DNA from: Paenibacillus larvae subsp. larvae
GTDB lineage: Bacteria; Bacillota; Bacilli; Paenibacillales; NBRC-103111
Direction of reading: 5' to 3'
DNA length: 64,000 bases
Assembly: GCF_002003265.1 (NCBI RefSeq)
Contig: NZ_CP019687.1
Span: 1,674,001-1,738,000, forward strand
Shown here: piece by piece, positions 41,902 through 50,180 of the stretch
Layout: each line of letters opens with the position of its first letter
How positions within the stretch are numbered: position 1 is the first letter of the stretch
Position numbers and translations under genes: made by a program
Notes under the pieces: model-generated
Seen by the model: the letters and a program-made list of their open reading frames with translations, nothing else
What the model was told of the DNA's origin: nothing
The model's database searches: none

Positions 41902-42706
41902 TCTCTTCCTCCCGATTCAAAGGGGAATCCGTTTCGCTCTTTGGCTTTGGAATATCGAAATAGTCTTCCCGTTTGGCCATATGATCGCGGAGAGATTTAT
42001 ACACGCTCCGTAGCCGTACAAAATCGTTATCAGTGAAAGCTTCTACTGCACAACCAATAAATTGTTCTATCATCTCTTTGCTGACTTGAAATTCTTCCCG
42101 GAACGCGCTGATCATCTTCCGAATTCTATCCTCCAGCGGTTCTTTGTATCCGTTCTTAAGCGTTTGTTTGCACTTCTCAACGGCTGCCTCTACCACATCA
42201 CCCGGAATCACTGCGAGGATGCATGAACGGACTCTACGAGCCCCTTGGTTGGCCGTCATCTCGTAAATATCGCGGGGGTCATGTAGTGCATCCAGCTTCC
42301 CCCTGGCTTTTCGCTCATGTTTGACCGTGAAAATCTTGGTCTGCCTTGTATTATTTTCAAGATCCCAGGCATACGCCATCATGCTGGATGAGCCATTTCG
42401 TTGCTCCAATTCAATGACACCAAAATCCATGTTCCCCCAAGCTTGCGCAATGGCTTCAGCAAGCCGGATGGATGGGCCAGATATTTTCTGGCCGCCCCTT
42501 GGATATTCGTACAACGCACTTTCTGCCAATGAAACCCGTTCACAGGATTTCATCAGTCTGTCGTATGCCATGTATTCATCACGTGGGAATTTCTTTGCCA
42601 TAAAGACCGCCGCCTGTACTTCTTGTGCCTGTCGTGAAACTAAGGCTTCTGCTGGAGGTCCAGACTCCCTACGTTGCATCATGTTTTCATGTGTGATTAA
42701 TTCCAT
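41882..42706 (-). CDS. Phage recombination-associated protein
   Basis: A 274-residue protein: QEVQAAVFMAKKFPRDEYMA, RGGQKISGPSIRLAEAIAQA, DPRDIYEMTANQGARRVRSC and VEKCKQTLKNG. It lies between an SMC-like ATPase and a RecE-like nuclease, where phages carry an annealing or recombination mediator. I do not recognise a named family with certainty. Overlaps the nuclease gene by 20 bases. Confidence 0.65.
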   Translation of the reverse strand: MELITHENMMQRRESGPPAEALVSRQAQEVQAAVFMAKKFPRDEYMAYDRLMKSCERVSLAESALYEYPRGGQKISGPSIRLAEAIAQAWGNMDFGVIELEQRNGSSSMMAYAWDLENNTRQTKIFTVKHERKARGKLDALHDPRDIYEMTANQGARRVRSCILAVIPGDVVEAAVEKCKQTLKNGYKEPLEDRIRKMISAFREEFQVSKEMIEQFIGCAVEAFTDNDFVRLRSVYKSLRDHMAKREDYFDIPKPKSETDSPLNREEENEANQE

Positions 42707-42709
42707 CCC

Positions 42710-44338
42710 TTAACCCTCCACAATTTCAATGTTCAAGTCCTGACCATCTACTGTTTCTAAAACGAAATATTGATAGTCGTCTGTTTTGGCCACCTCAATA
42801 ATGTCCCTTTGTTTGCTGCCAAGGTTCTGCCACCCGTCGACGCATATAACTTTTAACGGTCCTGCTTGGGCTTTTGCGAGTTTAAAAGCAAACTCCAAGG
42901 ATTCCCCTTCAGACAAGCCATCAATCAACGTATCATGGATTCGGATCCGTCCCTGCTCATCTACAGACAAACCATCAACCGGCAGTGCGGCAGTCTTGAG
43001 CAGTTCCTTAGGGAGTTCGCGGGCTCTTTTGATCTTGGAAGTCAGTTCTACACTTCGTTCTTCTTTCGGTGTCAATTTTTCACGTATGATGTCGTTCATC
43101 CGTTCCCACTCACGAAGGTATTCTTTCATGCTCGCCGCATGGTCAGCAGCCTCCTTCAAAGGCGCGGTATCGACCCATACCGTATTTGCGACAACTTCCT
43201 GAGCATTGCCTGTTTTCGCTTGTTCTGAGGCAATCAGGTTCGCTTCTTGGTCTGTGATCTTCTCTAAATCCTTTCGTTCATGTTCATCGAGGCTTCCCAA
43301 CGTAGCCCGTTTTTCAGCAATCTGTTCCTTGTATTCCGCAATGAAAACACGGGATTGTTCCGATGCCATTTGAATTTCTTCGCGTGCCGCCTGCTTTTTT
43401 GCTTGGTACTGAAGTTTCAATCTCTCGATCGCTTGTTCAAGTTCATGATCAAGCCGCGCCGATACTTCCATCACTCTTTGGTCTGCATCATCTACATGGG
43501 CCTGCTCCCGCTGAATATGATCCTCCAAGCGTGTTATGGATGATTTCAGCATGTCGCGCTGCCGGCTGTAGTCCAGACGCTTTTCTTCAGATGCATTCGC
43601 CATACGACGCTTGATATCGTCAATACGCAAGGATAAACCGTCAATGAGTGTCTGCGCCTCTTCTAGTCGTTTGTTGGACTCTTCCGCATCTGATAGCTTC
43701 TTATAAAGCTCCTGCAAGTTTACTTCGCGCCATTCTTCCCCATCGTAGTTAGAAGGAAGGTCACGTTTGATTCCCTCAATATTTGCCCGAAGCAAATTAA
43801 TTTCACGGTTGATCGATTCCCGTTCCGCATAGTAGCCCGTTTCAATTTGTTTGAGAATCTGAAGAATATGTAGCTGATAGTCCGCCTCGGGCACCTCGCC
43901 AAACCAGGCTTTGATATCGTCTACGGTCCAGTCAATTTGGAGCATATTGAGGATGATTTCTGTTTGCTCTTTGGCATTCTTTTGCACAAACTCAATTGGT
44001 CTGAAAATGTCTCCGTTAATCAATTTGCGAAGGAATGCCTCGGTACTACTGACTGCTTTAGATTCATGTTTAACCTTGAGATAGTCGGCTTTCTCGGACC
44101 GTATTTTTCTGGTTGTCTGTAATCCATCGTCAAGTTCGACAAACAATTCCGCCTCGCCCGCATCGTGTCGAATGACTTCTGTCCGGCGGTTCTTATTCGT
44201 GAATATCTTTTCAAGAGCTTCTATGAAACTTGTCTTTCCAGTGCCAGAATCACCCGATACCTTATTCATCTTGCCCGGACTGAAAAGCAGTTCTTTAATT
44301 CCGAGCCAGTTCTTGATTTCAATTTTTTTAATATGCAT
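42710..44338 (-). CDS. RecF/SbcC-like ATPase (SMC-type)
   Basis: A 542-residue protein: Walker A SGDSGTGKTSFIEALEKIFT (residues 28-47), a long coiled coil from about 200 to 420, and a C-terminal DGLSEGESLEFAFKLAKAQA signature with the Walker B region LKVICVDGWQNLGSKQR. It is a phage version of SbcC-type DNA end or recombination ATPases. Forms a unit with the next two genes. Confidence 0.88.
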   Translation of the reverse strand: MHIKKIEIKNWLGIKELLFSPGKMNKVSGDSGTGKTSFIEALEKIFTNKNRRTEVIRHDAGEAELFVELDDGLQTTRKIRSEKADYLKVKHESKAVSSTEAFLRKLINGDIFRPIEFVQKNAKEQTEIILNMLQIDWTVDDIKAWFGEVPEADYQLHILQILKQIETGYYAERESINREINLLRANIEGIKRDLPSNYDGEEWREVNLQELYKKLSDAEESNKRLEEAQTLIDGLSLRIDDIKRRMANASEEKRLDYSRQRDMLKSSITRLEDHIQREQAHVDDADQRVMEVSARLDHELEQAIERLKLQYQAKKQAAREEIQMASEQSRVFIAEYKEQIAEKRATLGSLDEHERKDLEKITDQEANLIASEQAKTGNAQEVVANTVWVDTAPLKEAADHAASMKEYLREWERMNDIIREKLTPKEERSVELTSKIKRARELPKELLKTAALPVDGLSVDEQGRIRIHDTLIDGLSEGESLEFAFKLAKAQAGPLKVICVDGWQNLGSKQRDIIEVAKTDDYQYFVLETVDGQDLNIEIVEG

Positions 44339-44407
44339 CCTATATGAATCCTCCAGTTCTTGATTTTTTCTGGATTTATGCTATGATTTCGGTGAATTTT
44401 GTTTTTT

Positions 44408-44986
44408 TTATTTGGCAATTGTTGTGCTACCAACAATTGTCCTTTTTTCAGTAATGCTCTCAGCAGCCGCGGCAACGAGTCTCTTTACGTTCTCTTGATA
44501 TCTGCGAGACTTCATCACCTTGAATAATGCTTTTCCGGTAATCCTCGCCATCTCGTCAACGAGCGCTAATCTTGTGCATTGTAAAACCAAATATTCCATG
44601 TAACCACCGATATTCACGATTCCTTTGATGTGTATATCTCCTACTGGCGGCAGTTTTTTGTCTACTCCTGCTCCCGGCTGTAAAGGTCCGGCCGCGGTCT
44701 GAATTTCCCCTACACTAGATTCCCTACCCAGGCAGGCATCAACCGCAATGATGAACTTCCCCTTTGTTGACTCTATAGCTTCCGTAAGATTCATAGCATG
44801 TACAGGATCTTTCAATGTCCCTATTACTTGTTTCATCCCACGTTTTCTTAAATAGCTTCCCACTAATGGACCAAAGCTGTCGCCTGTTGAGCGATCTGTA
44901 CCAATACATATGATAACGATGTCCTCTGTCTCGACCGGAATCAATGTATCCAATTTTCTTGCTAACCTTTCTACCCTTTTTCTCAT
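44408..44986 (-). CDS. YyaC-like sporulation protein (DUF1256)
   Basis: A 192-residue protein: IVIICIGTDRSTGDSFGPLVGSYLRKRG, GKFIIAVDACLGRESSVGEI and VGDIHIKGIVNIGGYMEYLV identify the DUF1256/YyaC family, related in fold to the spore protease GPR and produced in Bacillales sporulation. Function in the host is poorly defined. It is odd in the early region of a phage and could affect sporulating hosts. Start at ATG 44986, overlapping the upstream gene by four bases. Confidence 0.88.
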   Translation of the reverse strand: MRKRVERLARKLDTLIPVETEDIVIICIGTDRSTGDSFGPLVGSYLRKRGMKQVIGTLKDPVHAMNLTEAIESTKGKFIIAVDACLGRESSVGEIQTAAGPLQPGAGVDKKLPPVGDIHIKGIVNIGGYMEYLVLQCTRLALVDEMARITGKALFKVMKSRRYQENVKRLVAAAAESITEKRTIVGSTTIAK

Positions 44987-45414
44987 GCTGGTCCCCTTGT
45001 TTCGTCAAGAATGCGCTGGGTGGTTTCCCGGATGGTTTCCTGGGCTCGGAAATCAGCTGCCTTACTTCGTACTTCATAGCCTTTCATGATATCGCTTGCA
45101 TAGGCTGGACCTGATTTTAATCCCGTTTTTTTCACAAGCATAGTGGCTAGATTCATTTGGTCTTTCTCCTCTCTCTCATTAGGACTTTGCTTTGCGGGTG
45201 TCTCGTTATCTTTGGTTGCATCTAAATTATTAAAAGCTATTTGGTAGATGGATGTAGTTGCTAGATACTCATCCGAATACGGCATCACTTTCCCATCATC
45301 CCAAATTCTTGCCCAAGTATACGATGTGCCTATCCATGGATAACCTGTTTTGGGAAGTTTGAAGTATCCCAATTTTTTCAATTTTCGTGCTTTCAACCAG
45401 CTTAATCGTTTCAT
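44983..45414 (-). CDS. Hypothetical early protein
   Basis: A 143-residue protein: WLKARKLKKLGYFKLPKTGY, TYTWARIWDDGKVMPYSDEY then KPAKQSPNEREEKDQ-type linker and a helical end SDIMKGYEVRSKAADFRAQE. No family recognised. Confidence 0.7.
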   Translation of the reverse strand: MKRLSWLKARKLKKLGYFKLPKTGYPWIGTSYTWARIWDDGKVMPYSDEYLATTSIYQIAFNNLDATKDNETPAKQSPNEREEKDQMNLATMLVKKTGLKSGPAYASDIMKGYEVRSKAADFRAQETIRETTQRILDETRGPA

Positions 45415-45421
45415 GCCCCTT

Positions 45422-45685
45422 TTAACCTTTCTTTTTTAGAGTCAGTCTCATATTTTCCAGACCATGTGCATACTCCTCAATAGTTTTTAGCTCAAGGTTA
45501 ACTTCGTATACACCCTTAATCCTTCCCGAGCTCGCGGAGAACGTGGTAGAGCTTCTGGCGTGTCTTCTACTATAAGAGAGGTACCATTCCCTTAAGTCAT
45601 TAAGTACCTCCTCTTTAGTGCCATACGATACAACCCTATCGCCGCCCCCTGTGAGGGATTCCAATCTAATCAGCCAAACTTTCAA
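45422..45685 (-). CDS. Hypothetical early protein
   Basis: An 87-residue protein: MKVWLIRLESLTGGGDRVVS, TKEEVLNDLREWYLSYSRRH and RIKGVYEVNLELKTIEEYAH. Mixed alpha/beta. GGAGGAGAT upstream. No family recognised. Confidence 0.65.
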   Translation of the reverse strand: MKVWLIRLESLTGGGDRVVSYGTKEEVLNDLREWYLSYSRRHARSSTTFSASSGRIKGVYEVNLELKTIEEYAHGLENMRLTLKKKG

Positions 45686-45721
45686 CTTTATCTCCTCCTT
45701 TCAAATGATTCTTTCAAACAA

Positions 45722-45913
45722 TCACAAAACTGATAATTCAGGTTCTAACTGAAGTGAAACGACCATAGCCGCATTGATGTAGACCGTTTTCTTGCCCAAT
45801 GATAAGGCGATCATGGCATCCATTTCTTTGGGCAAGATTCCCTCCTGAACCGGCCTTATTTCAACATCTGTATATTCATCCCCGGTTATTAGCACAATGC
45901 TTTTCGCCTTCAA
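45722..45913 (-). CDS. Hypothetical small protein
   Basis: A 63-residue protein: MKAKSIVLITGDEYTDVEIR then MIALSLGKKTVYINAAMVVS. Beta-rich. Overlaps the next upstream gene. Unknown. Confidence 0.6.
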   Translation of the reverse strand: MKAKSIVLITGDEYTDVEIRPVQEGILPKEMDAMIALSLGKKTVYINAAMVVSLQLEPELSVL

Positions 45914-46082
45914 GTGAAGCCCTCCCGTCTAGCTCTCGTTCAAAAGTGAATAATAACTCCTTTATTACGGTGACCTTCGTTTCGTCGCATATTGGTAATT
46001 CAACGATGTTCTTAATGCGGCCCACTATATACGGATAAGACATTTCAGGCTTCTTTTCCACAAGCCTTTTTAATGTATTCAT
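45876..46082 (-). CDS. Hypothetical small protein
   Basis: About 68 residues: MNTLKRLVEKKPEMSYPYIV, GRIKNIVELPICDETKVTVI, charged end. ATG 46082 follows AAAGGAGAAATTGC and overlaps the antirepressor stop. Unknown. Confidence 0.62.
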   Translation of the reverse strand: MNTLKRLVEKKPEMSYPYIVGRIKNIVELPICDETKVTVIKELLFTFERELDGRASLEGEKHCANNRG

Positions 46083-46762
46083 GCAATTTCTCCTTTCTTT
46101 GGTACCCATGCTTCCACATACCGGATTACAGCAGAATAATCTTTCTTCAGAACGTCCCTAACGCTGGGCGCTTGCCAACGATCCCTGATTTCACCATTCA
46201 ATTCTCTAAACAGAGGTTTCCGCGCTTCTTTATCCGGTTCAATGCTATATACCTTTTTCCTGACTGCCTTTTGCAACCGGTATTGTTGACCAGAGTCCAG
46301 GGTGATCTGGGTATCTAACTTACGTTCAACGTTTTCAATCTTGAACTCAATTTCCGGAAGCTTATTCATCATTTCGGCGGTCTGTTGCAAAGCGATGGCA
46401 ATCGCTTCATTTGCGGAAAGAGTCGGTACATCCTTGATACGGTAATATTCGTCTACTAACATTTCGTAGGCTTCCCAAGCCCGATCTGTATTAAGCGACT
46501 TAGCATGCATCCATGCACCCTTTTCTGTCCAAAGGTAGAGAATAGGTGCAAATTTAAGGTTGTCGTCAATTTGACGAGTGGCTTTAAAATTCTTGAGTTC
46601 TTGGCCTTGTAAAATATAATAGTGTTTCCCTTCTGTATAGCGCTCTTCATTTCGTTCAAAGTTCTTGCTGATAATCTTGGTTTCAGTTCCGAAGGATTCT
46701 GATAATTGGGCTGTAGTGAGTACACGTTGATTGTTATGGATGATCACTTGTAATGAACTCAT
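46079..46762 (-). CDS. Antirepressor-type protein (ORF6N plus ORF6C domains)
   Basis: A 227-residue protein. The first 90 residues are an ORF6N domain: QRVLTTAQLSESFGTETKII, EGKHYYILQGQELKNFK, APILYLWTEKGAWMHAKSL. The rest is ORF6C-like with a helical linker (EAIAIALQQTAEMMNKLPEI) and YSIEPDKEARKPLFRELNGE. Such proteins regulate early phage genes or counter repressors. Confidence 0.88.
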   Translation of the reverse strand: MSSLQVIIHNNQRVLTTAQLSESFGTETKIISKNFERNEERYTEGKHYYILQGQELKNFKATRQIDDNLKFAPILYLWTEKGAWMHAKSLNTDRAWEAYEMLVDEYYRIKDVPTLSANEAIAIALQQTAEMMNKLPEIEFKIENVERKLDTQITLDSGQQYRLQKAVRKKVYSIEPDKEARKPLFRELNGEIRDRWQAPSVRDVLKKDYSAVIRYVEAWVPKKGEIA

Positions 46763-46947
46763 GTATAGCTCCTTTCTGCTTCTTCTTTAGCTTCCTCAAA
46801 TTTAGCAAGGATTTTTTCGATAATCTTTTCTATTGAAGCATCAAGAGACATTGTAATTTTTGGGGTTAACGTTACAGAGGTAGCCTCTCTTTTCTCCGAT
46901 TCCTCCTGCACAATTTCCCTGACTCTTTGTTCTTGTAATTGTTTCAT
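46759..46947 (-). CDS. Small charged helical protein
   Basis: About 62 residues: MKQLQEQRVREIVQEESEKR, TMSLDASIEKIIEKILAKFE. Start at ATG 46947 after AAAGGA. Four-base overlap with the antirepressor. Unknown. Confidence 0.6.
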   Translation of the reverse strand: MKQLQEQRVREIVQEESEKREATSVTLTPKITMSLDASIEKIIEKILAKFEEAKEEAERSYT

Positions 46948-46982
46948 TTTGATGTTCCTTTCCTGTTTTTTTGTATTGCAGG

Positions 46983-47291
46983 CTAACGTCGATTTCTTGT
47001 ACCACCTGTTGCACAAGAATGCTCAAATTGTTCTTTTAGTGTCTGAGCTAGAACCTCAATGCTAGGTAACGCTTCATAAGAATCTAAATGAATTGCGAGA
47101 TTGGTCGTCATTTCTTTGGCGGCCTTCTTGCTGTAAAAATGTTCTACAATTTTTAAAATGCACACTGTAGCTTCCACGTGATCAAAAGATTCGGCTTCTA
47201 AACCAATACATACATCCTCGATTGCGCGAAAGAAATCTGATACATCTTCTAACTTGTTACGTGGGTGAATGATTTCTTGAATTGCTTTCAT
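46983..47291 (-). CDS. Hypothetical early protein
   Basis: A 102-residue helical protein: NKLEDVSDFFRAIEDVCIGL, EATVCILKIVEHFYSKKAAK, PSIEVLAQTLKEQFEHSCAT. ATG overlaps the previous antirepressor stop. Unknown. Confidence 0.68.
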   Translation of the reverse strand: MKAIQEIIHPRNKLEDVSDFFRAIEDVCIGLEAESFDHVEATVCILKIVEHFYSKKAAKEMTTNLAIHLDSYEALPSIEVLAQTLKEQFEHSCATGGTRNRR

Positions 47292-48043
47292 GCTGTAGCC
47301 CCTTCCTTAAACTTATTAATGAAATAAACCTGTCCTTTGCCTGTTACTTTAGATGTTTTATTAATGGCGACATGTCCGTCACTGTGAGTGACTGCGGTTT
47401 CCTTGATCTCAAACAGTCCCATTTCCATTGCCCGTTGTGTCGGTATGTTGCGGTCCGTTCCTTTTCGTTTAATTAAATAGCCCTGTTTGCGCATCCATTC
47501 AAAGAGCCTTTTTTCTCCTATATCGAAGCCGTTTTGTTTCAACATCTTTGCCAGCTCGCCTACCAGTATGGATGTTGGACTGGCTGTTACAGAATCAGCA
47601 AACAATACCTTGGGTCTATCTGATTTCACTTGGGCTTCAAGCTGCCGCCTTACTTCACGTTCTTCTTTTAGCTTTGTCACCGCTTGTATGAGCAATTCTG
47701 GATCATCTAAGAGTTCGTCAGTCGCATACATGCCTGTTTTGCGAATAGCCGGCAGCACTTCGTGTGTAACCCAACGCTTAAATTGCTTGGCTTCGGGTTT
47801 GCGGCTTTTGAGTATTGCACTATACAGACCAGATTCATTGATAATGGTTACTTCTTGATTTCCTCCGGGGGTACGTACAATCTGCGTATCCTTTTCATCA
47901 TCATCCAAAGTCCTTGTAAAATCGCTTGCCATGCGAAAGCCTAAAAGTTCTGATACATCCTTTGCAACCCACCACGGATGCCCGTCTTTCACAACCACCC
48001 GAACATCTTTCCCAGTGAAGTTAAACACTTGTAATTGATTCAT
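47288..48043 (-). CDS. Antirepressor (Bro-N plus KilA-C/ANT type)
   Basis: About 251 residues. Bro-N domain: VFNFTGKDVRVVVKDGHPWW, VAKDVSELLGF, TPGGNQEVTIINESGLYSAI. C-terminal antirepressor domain: ASPTSILVGELAKMLKQNGF, KRLFEWMRKQGYLIKRKG. Start at ATG 48043, behind AAAGGAAAC. Probably turns on the lytic switch by acting on CI or other repressors. Confidence 0.92.
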   Translation of the reverse strand: MNQLQVFNFTGKDVRVVVKDGHPWWVAKDVSELLGFRMASDFTRTLDDDEKDTQIVRTPGGNQEVTIINESGLYSAILKSRKPEAKQFKRWVTHEVLPAIRKTGMYATDELLDDPELLIQAVTKLKEEREVRRQLEAQVKSDRPKVLFADSVTASPTSILVGELAKMLKQNGFDIGEKRLFEWMRKQGYLIKRKGTDRNIPTQRAMEMGLFEIKETAVTHSDGHVAINKTSKVTGKGQVYFINKFKEGATA

Positions 48044-48071
48044 GTGATTAGTTTCCTTTCCGTTTTTTAAA

Positions 48072-48236
48072 TCAAAGATCAAACTTCCTATCAATTGGTA
48101 GCCTGAAATTGATCAGTGCAATGATCGTTTCTGCATTTTTCCTTAATTGCTCAGGGTTGTCCTTCAACGATTCGTTCGTTTGTGCAAGTAACTCAATCTG
48201 ATGTTCAACAATCTGCTTAGCTTGTTCGGTAAACAT
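48072..48236 (-). CDS. Small helical protein
   Basis: A 54-residue protein MFTEQAKQIVEHQIELLAQT, ending FRLPIDRKFDL. ATG 48236 follows a perfect AGGAGGTG. Below usual size cut-offs but well formed. Unknown. Confidence 0.72.
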   Translation of the reverse strand: MFTEQAKQIVEHQIELLAQTNESLKDNPEQLRKNAETIIALINFRLPIDRKFDL

Positions 48237-48265
48237 GTTTCTCACCTCCTATTTCAATTTTTAAA

Positions 48266-48499
48266 TCATTCTTCCAAACAACTACGACAAACCGGCTTTC
48301 CTTGGGGACCACGAATAAGATCCTCTATTGATCTGCAAATCGTGCAACCGGGGTTATACTTGTGAAGGATTACTTTATTCTCATCGACAAAGATATCAAG
48401 CGGCTCTCCTTCACTTATATCCAGGGTGTCGCGAAGTTCTTTCGGGATTACTAACCGTCCTAATTCATCAACTTTTCTTACAATTCCAGTTTCTTTCAT
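48266..48499 (-). CDS. AbrB-type transition-state regulator
   Basis: About 77 residues: MKETGIVRKVDELGRLVIPK, ELRDTLDISEGEPLDIFVDE is the SpoVT/AbrB swapped-hairpin DNA-binding domain. The C-terminal CTICRSIEDLIRGPQGKPVCRSC adds two CxxC pairs, possibly metal-bound. Start ATG 48499 after GGGAGG. Could mimic or modulate host AbrB control of growth phase genes. Confidence 0.92.
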   Translation of the reverse strand: MKETGIVRKVDELGRLVIPKELRDTLDISEGEPLDIFVDENKVILHKYNPGCTICRSIEDLIRGPQGKPVCRSCLEE

Positions 48500-48543
48500 T
48501 GAACATATCCTCCCTTTTGGTTCTAGACCTAAATTACAATCTA

Positions 48544-48644
48544 TTAATGCTTGTATACTTTGCATAAAGCTTCACTATAGGCATTCGCTTCATCGAGCCA
48601 CTTGAGACGTTCAAGTCGTTTTTTACAGATGCTGATTTATTCAT
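48544..48644 (-). pseudogene. Very short basic protein frameshifted in an A6 run
   Basis: ATG 48644 (seven bases after GAAGGAG) reads MNKSASVK and slips out of frame; the next frame continues RLERLKWLDEANAYSEALCK to VYKH, stop at 48544, without its own start. Run of six A at 48619-48624; seven would give one 33-residue protein. Low confidence as gene. Confidence 0.4.
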
Positions 48645-48858
48645 TTTCATGCTCCTTCAGCCGTTCTTCACAAAATTTTATGCTGTCTTCGAGTTTCCTT
48701 TTTATTAGCGCCCGTAGTTCACTGTCTAGGGCGAAATCCATAAAAACCATCGTTTTATCTTGAGTCCACACATAGAGCCATCCGTGATAACTGTTGATTT
48801 TAGTAAGCTGTGACTTGAGTTGTTCGAGATGTCTTTTTATAGATTCTATTTCATTCAT
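48637..48858 (-). CDS. Hypothetical early protein
   Basis: A 73-residue protein: MNEIESIKRHLEQLKSQLTK, HGWLYVWTQDKTMVFMDFAL, then a helical charged end. Overlaps the previous gene. Unknown. Confidence 0.65.
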   Translation of the reverse strand: MNEIESIKRHLEQLKSQLTKINSYHGWLYVWTQDKTMVFMDFALDSELRALIKRKLEDSIKFCEERLKEHENE

Positions 48859-49232
48859 TTTCTTGCTCTCTCCTCTGATTTTGGCGTAATGATATCAAGG
48901 GCATATTCAATTTTTTCTACACCCGTTTCTAAACAATTTAGCTCAGCTTTGATATGCTGTATTTTGCTTTCAAACTCATATTTCTTTATTAGAAGTAACA
49001 GGTGGGGATCAGTCACAGTTTCGAGATGTTCTTCTTCGCACAAGTGTATTCTCCTATTGCCAGATACCGTATTTTTTACCTTGTCAATGTCTAGGTAGCA
49101 GATGTCATATCTCCACTTTCCATAGTTTTCCGGAAACGTCTTGTTTACTATTTCTACAATTTTTTGTCCTCCCTGTAGCATGGCGAAATCGCCTATTTCA
49201 AACTTGCTGTTCGGCTTGGTTTTTTCATTCAT
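48855..49232 (-). CDS. Hypothetical early protein
   Basis: About 125 residues: MNEKTKPNSKFEIGDFAMLQ, GGQKIVEIVNKTFPENYGKW, CYLDIDKVKNTVSGNRRI. SH3-like N-terminal half, coiled-coil end (IQHIKAELNCLETGVEKIE). ATG 49232 after AAGGAGCAGAAGGAA; the same leader motif precedes 49826. Unknown. Confidence 0.65.
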   Translation of the reverse strand: MNEKTKPNSKFEIGDFAMLQGGQKIVEIVNKTFPENYGKWRYDICYLDIDKVKNTVSGNRRIHLCEEEHLETVTDPHLLLLIKKYEFESKIQHIKAELNCLETGVEKIEYALDIITPKSEERARK

Positions 49233-49331
49233 TTCCTTCTGCTCCTTTTTGGTAGGATTTTTGACCTCTCCTGTAGAATATTGGTAGTTGTCCATACTTA
49301 CCAATTAACTAGAAGGAAGGAGGAGAGCTCC

Positions 49332-49589
49332 ATGAACAAATTCAAAATCGAATTATTGGAGAAAGCATTTGAGAATTACAACAAACACGGTAATTCCGAA
49401 ACTTGGCACCAGTGTAAAAATGGAGATGACTGGATGTACTTTTCCGAAGCAATTCGACATCTTGAAGATGAGGGATATATCACCACTGATGATTTTGATC
49501 CTGATGAGGACGACGTATTTTTAGCTATTGCCAAACCCATTCGATATGAACTCACAACAAAAGGATTAAGTTACATCAAGGAAGGTTGA
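49332..49589 (+). CDS. Winged-helix-like protein on the opposite strand
   Basis: About 85 residues: MNKFKIELLEKAFENYNKHG, YFSEAIRHLEDEGYITTDDF, YELTTKGLSYIKEG. The AIRHLEDEGYI...ELTTKGLSYI pattern is winged-helix-like. ATG 49332 follows AAGGAAGGAGGAGAG. It is the only plus-strand gene in a 35-kb minus-strand block and faces a divergent gene at 49232, so it should have its own promoter in 49233-49331. Its tail overlaps the next minus-strand gene by 24 bases. Confidence 0.75.
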   Translation: MNKFKIELLEKAFENYNKHGNSETWHQCKNGDDWMYFSEAIRHLEDEGYITTDDFDPDEDDVFLAIAKPIRYELTTKGLSYIKEG

Positions 49590-49826
49590 CCAAGTAATAT
49601 CCACTGGGAACGATAGGGTTACCACAACTTGTCGTTCCCATTTTTTTAGATCCAAGCCCCTAAAAAACGGAAGCAGTTCTTCTGCACTTGCGTTCTTCAA
49701 CTCTTCAAGAAGCAACTTACACATTAGTTGTTTTTGCTCCTCTCTACTTCCCGTCTTCGAAACCTCAGATCCAATGTAGTCGTCTAACACTTTCGTAATG
49801 TTCATTGCCTTGTTACCTTGATTCAT
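49566..49826 (-). CDS. Hypothetical early protein
   Basis: An 86-residue protein: MNQGNKAMNITKVLDDYIGS, EEQKQLMCKLLLEELKNASA, a helical domain. ATG 49826 after AAGGAGCTGAAGGAA. Unknown. Confidence 0.62.
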   Translation of the reverse strand: MNQGNKAMNITKVLDDYIGSEVSKTGSREEQKQLMCKLLLEELKNASAEELLPFFRGLDLKKWERQVVVTLSFPVDITWSTFLDVT

Positions 49827-49841
49827 TTCCTTCAGCTCCTT

Positions 49842-50180
49842 TTATAAACGATAATTCCGTTTCTCTTCTTCTTTGGCCCACCTATCCAAACTAACCGTGC
49901 TAAACAAATACTTTGGCTTCCTACTGCCTTCCGAACCGATAACTCTATGCGGGATGCGTTTTTCTCTGCACAATTGGCGTAGAGTATAGTCGGATATCCG
50001 TAGATGTTCGCAAGCTTCGTTAAATGTTAGAGTTTTATCTTCTGGAATAGACAATCGTTCCAGGATGCGTTTTTCCGCTTCTGCTACTTGAGCCGCTACC
50101 ATATCGGCGATTGCTTTTTCTACTGCGGTCAGACTCCCTTTCGATGACCGGAAGGATTCCCTCTTTCTTAAGCAAATCAT
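49842..50180 (-). CDS. Helix-turn-helix excisionase-like protein
   Basis: Up to 112 residues. The C-terminal part is a MerR/excisionase-type HTH: KTLTFNEACEHLRISDYTLR, QLCREKRIPHRVIGSEGSRK, YLFSTVSLDRWAKEE. It may act in excision or regulation. The frame overlaps the antirepressor gene by 146 bases; the true start is unclear (no ATG with a ribosome site except within the overlap; TAVEKAIADMVAAQ at about 50130 is a likely beginning). Confidence 0.7.
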   Translation of the reverse strand: MICLRKRESFRSSKGSLTAVEKAIADMVAAQVAEAEKRILERLSIPEDKTLTFNEACEHLRISDYTLRQLCREKRIPHRVIGSEGSRKPKYLFSTVSLDRWAKEEEKRNYRL

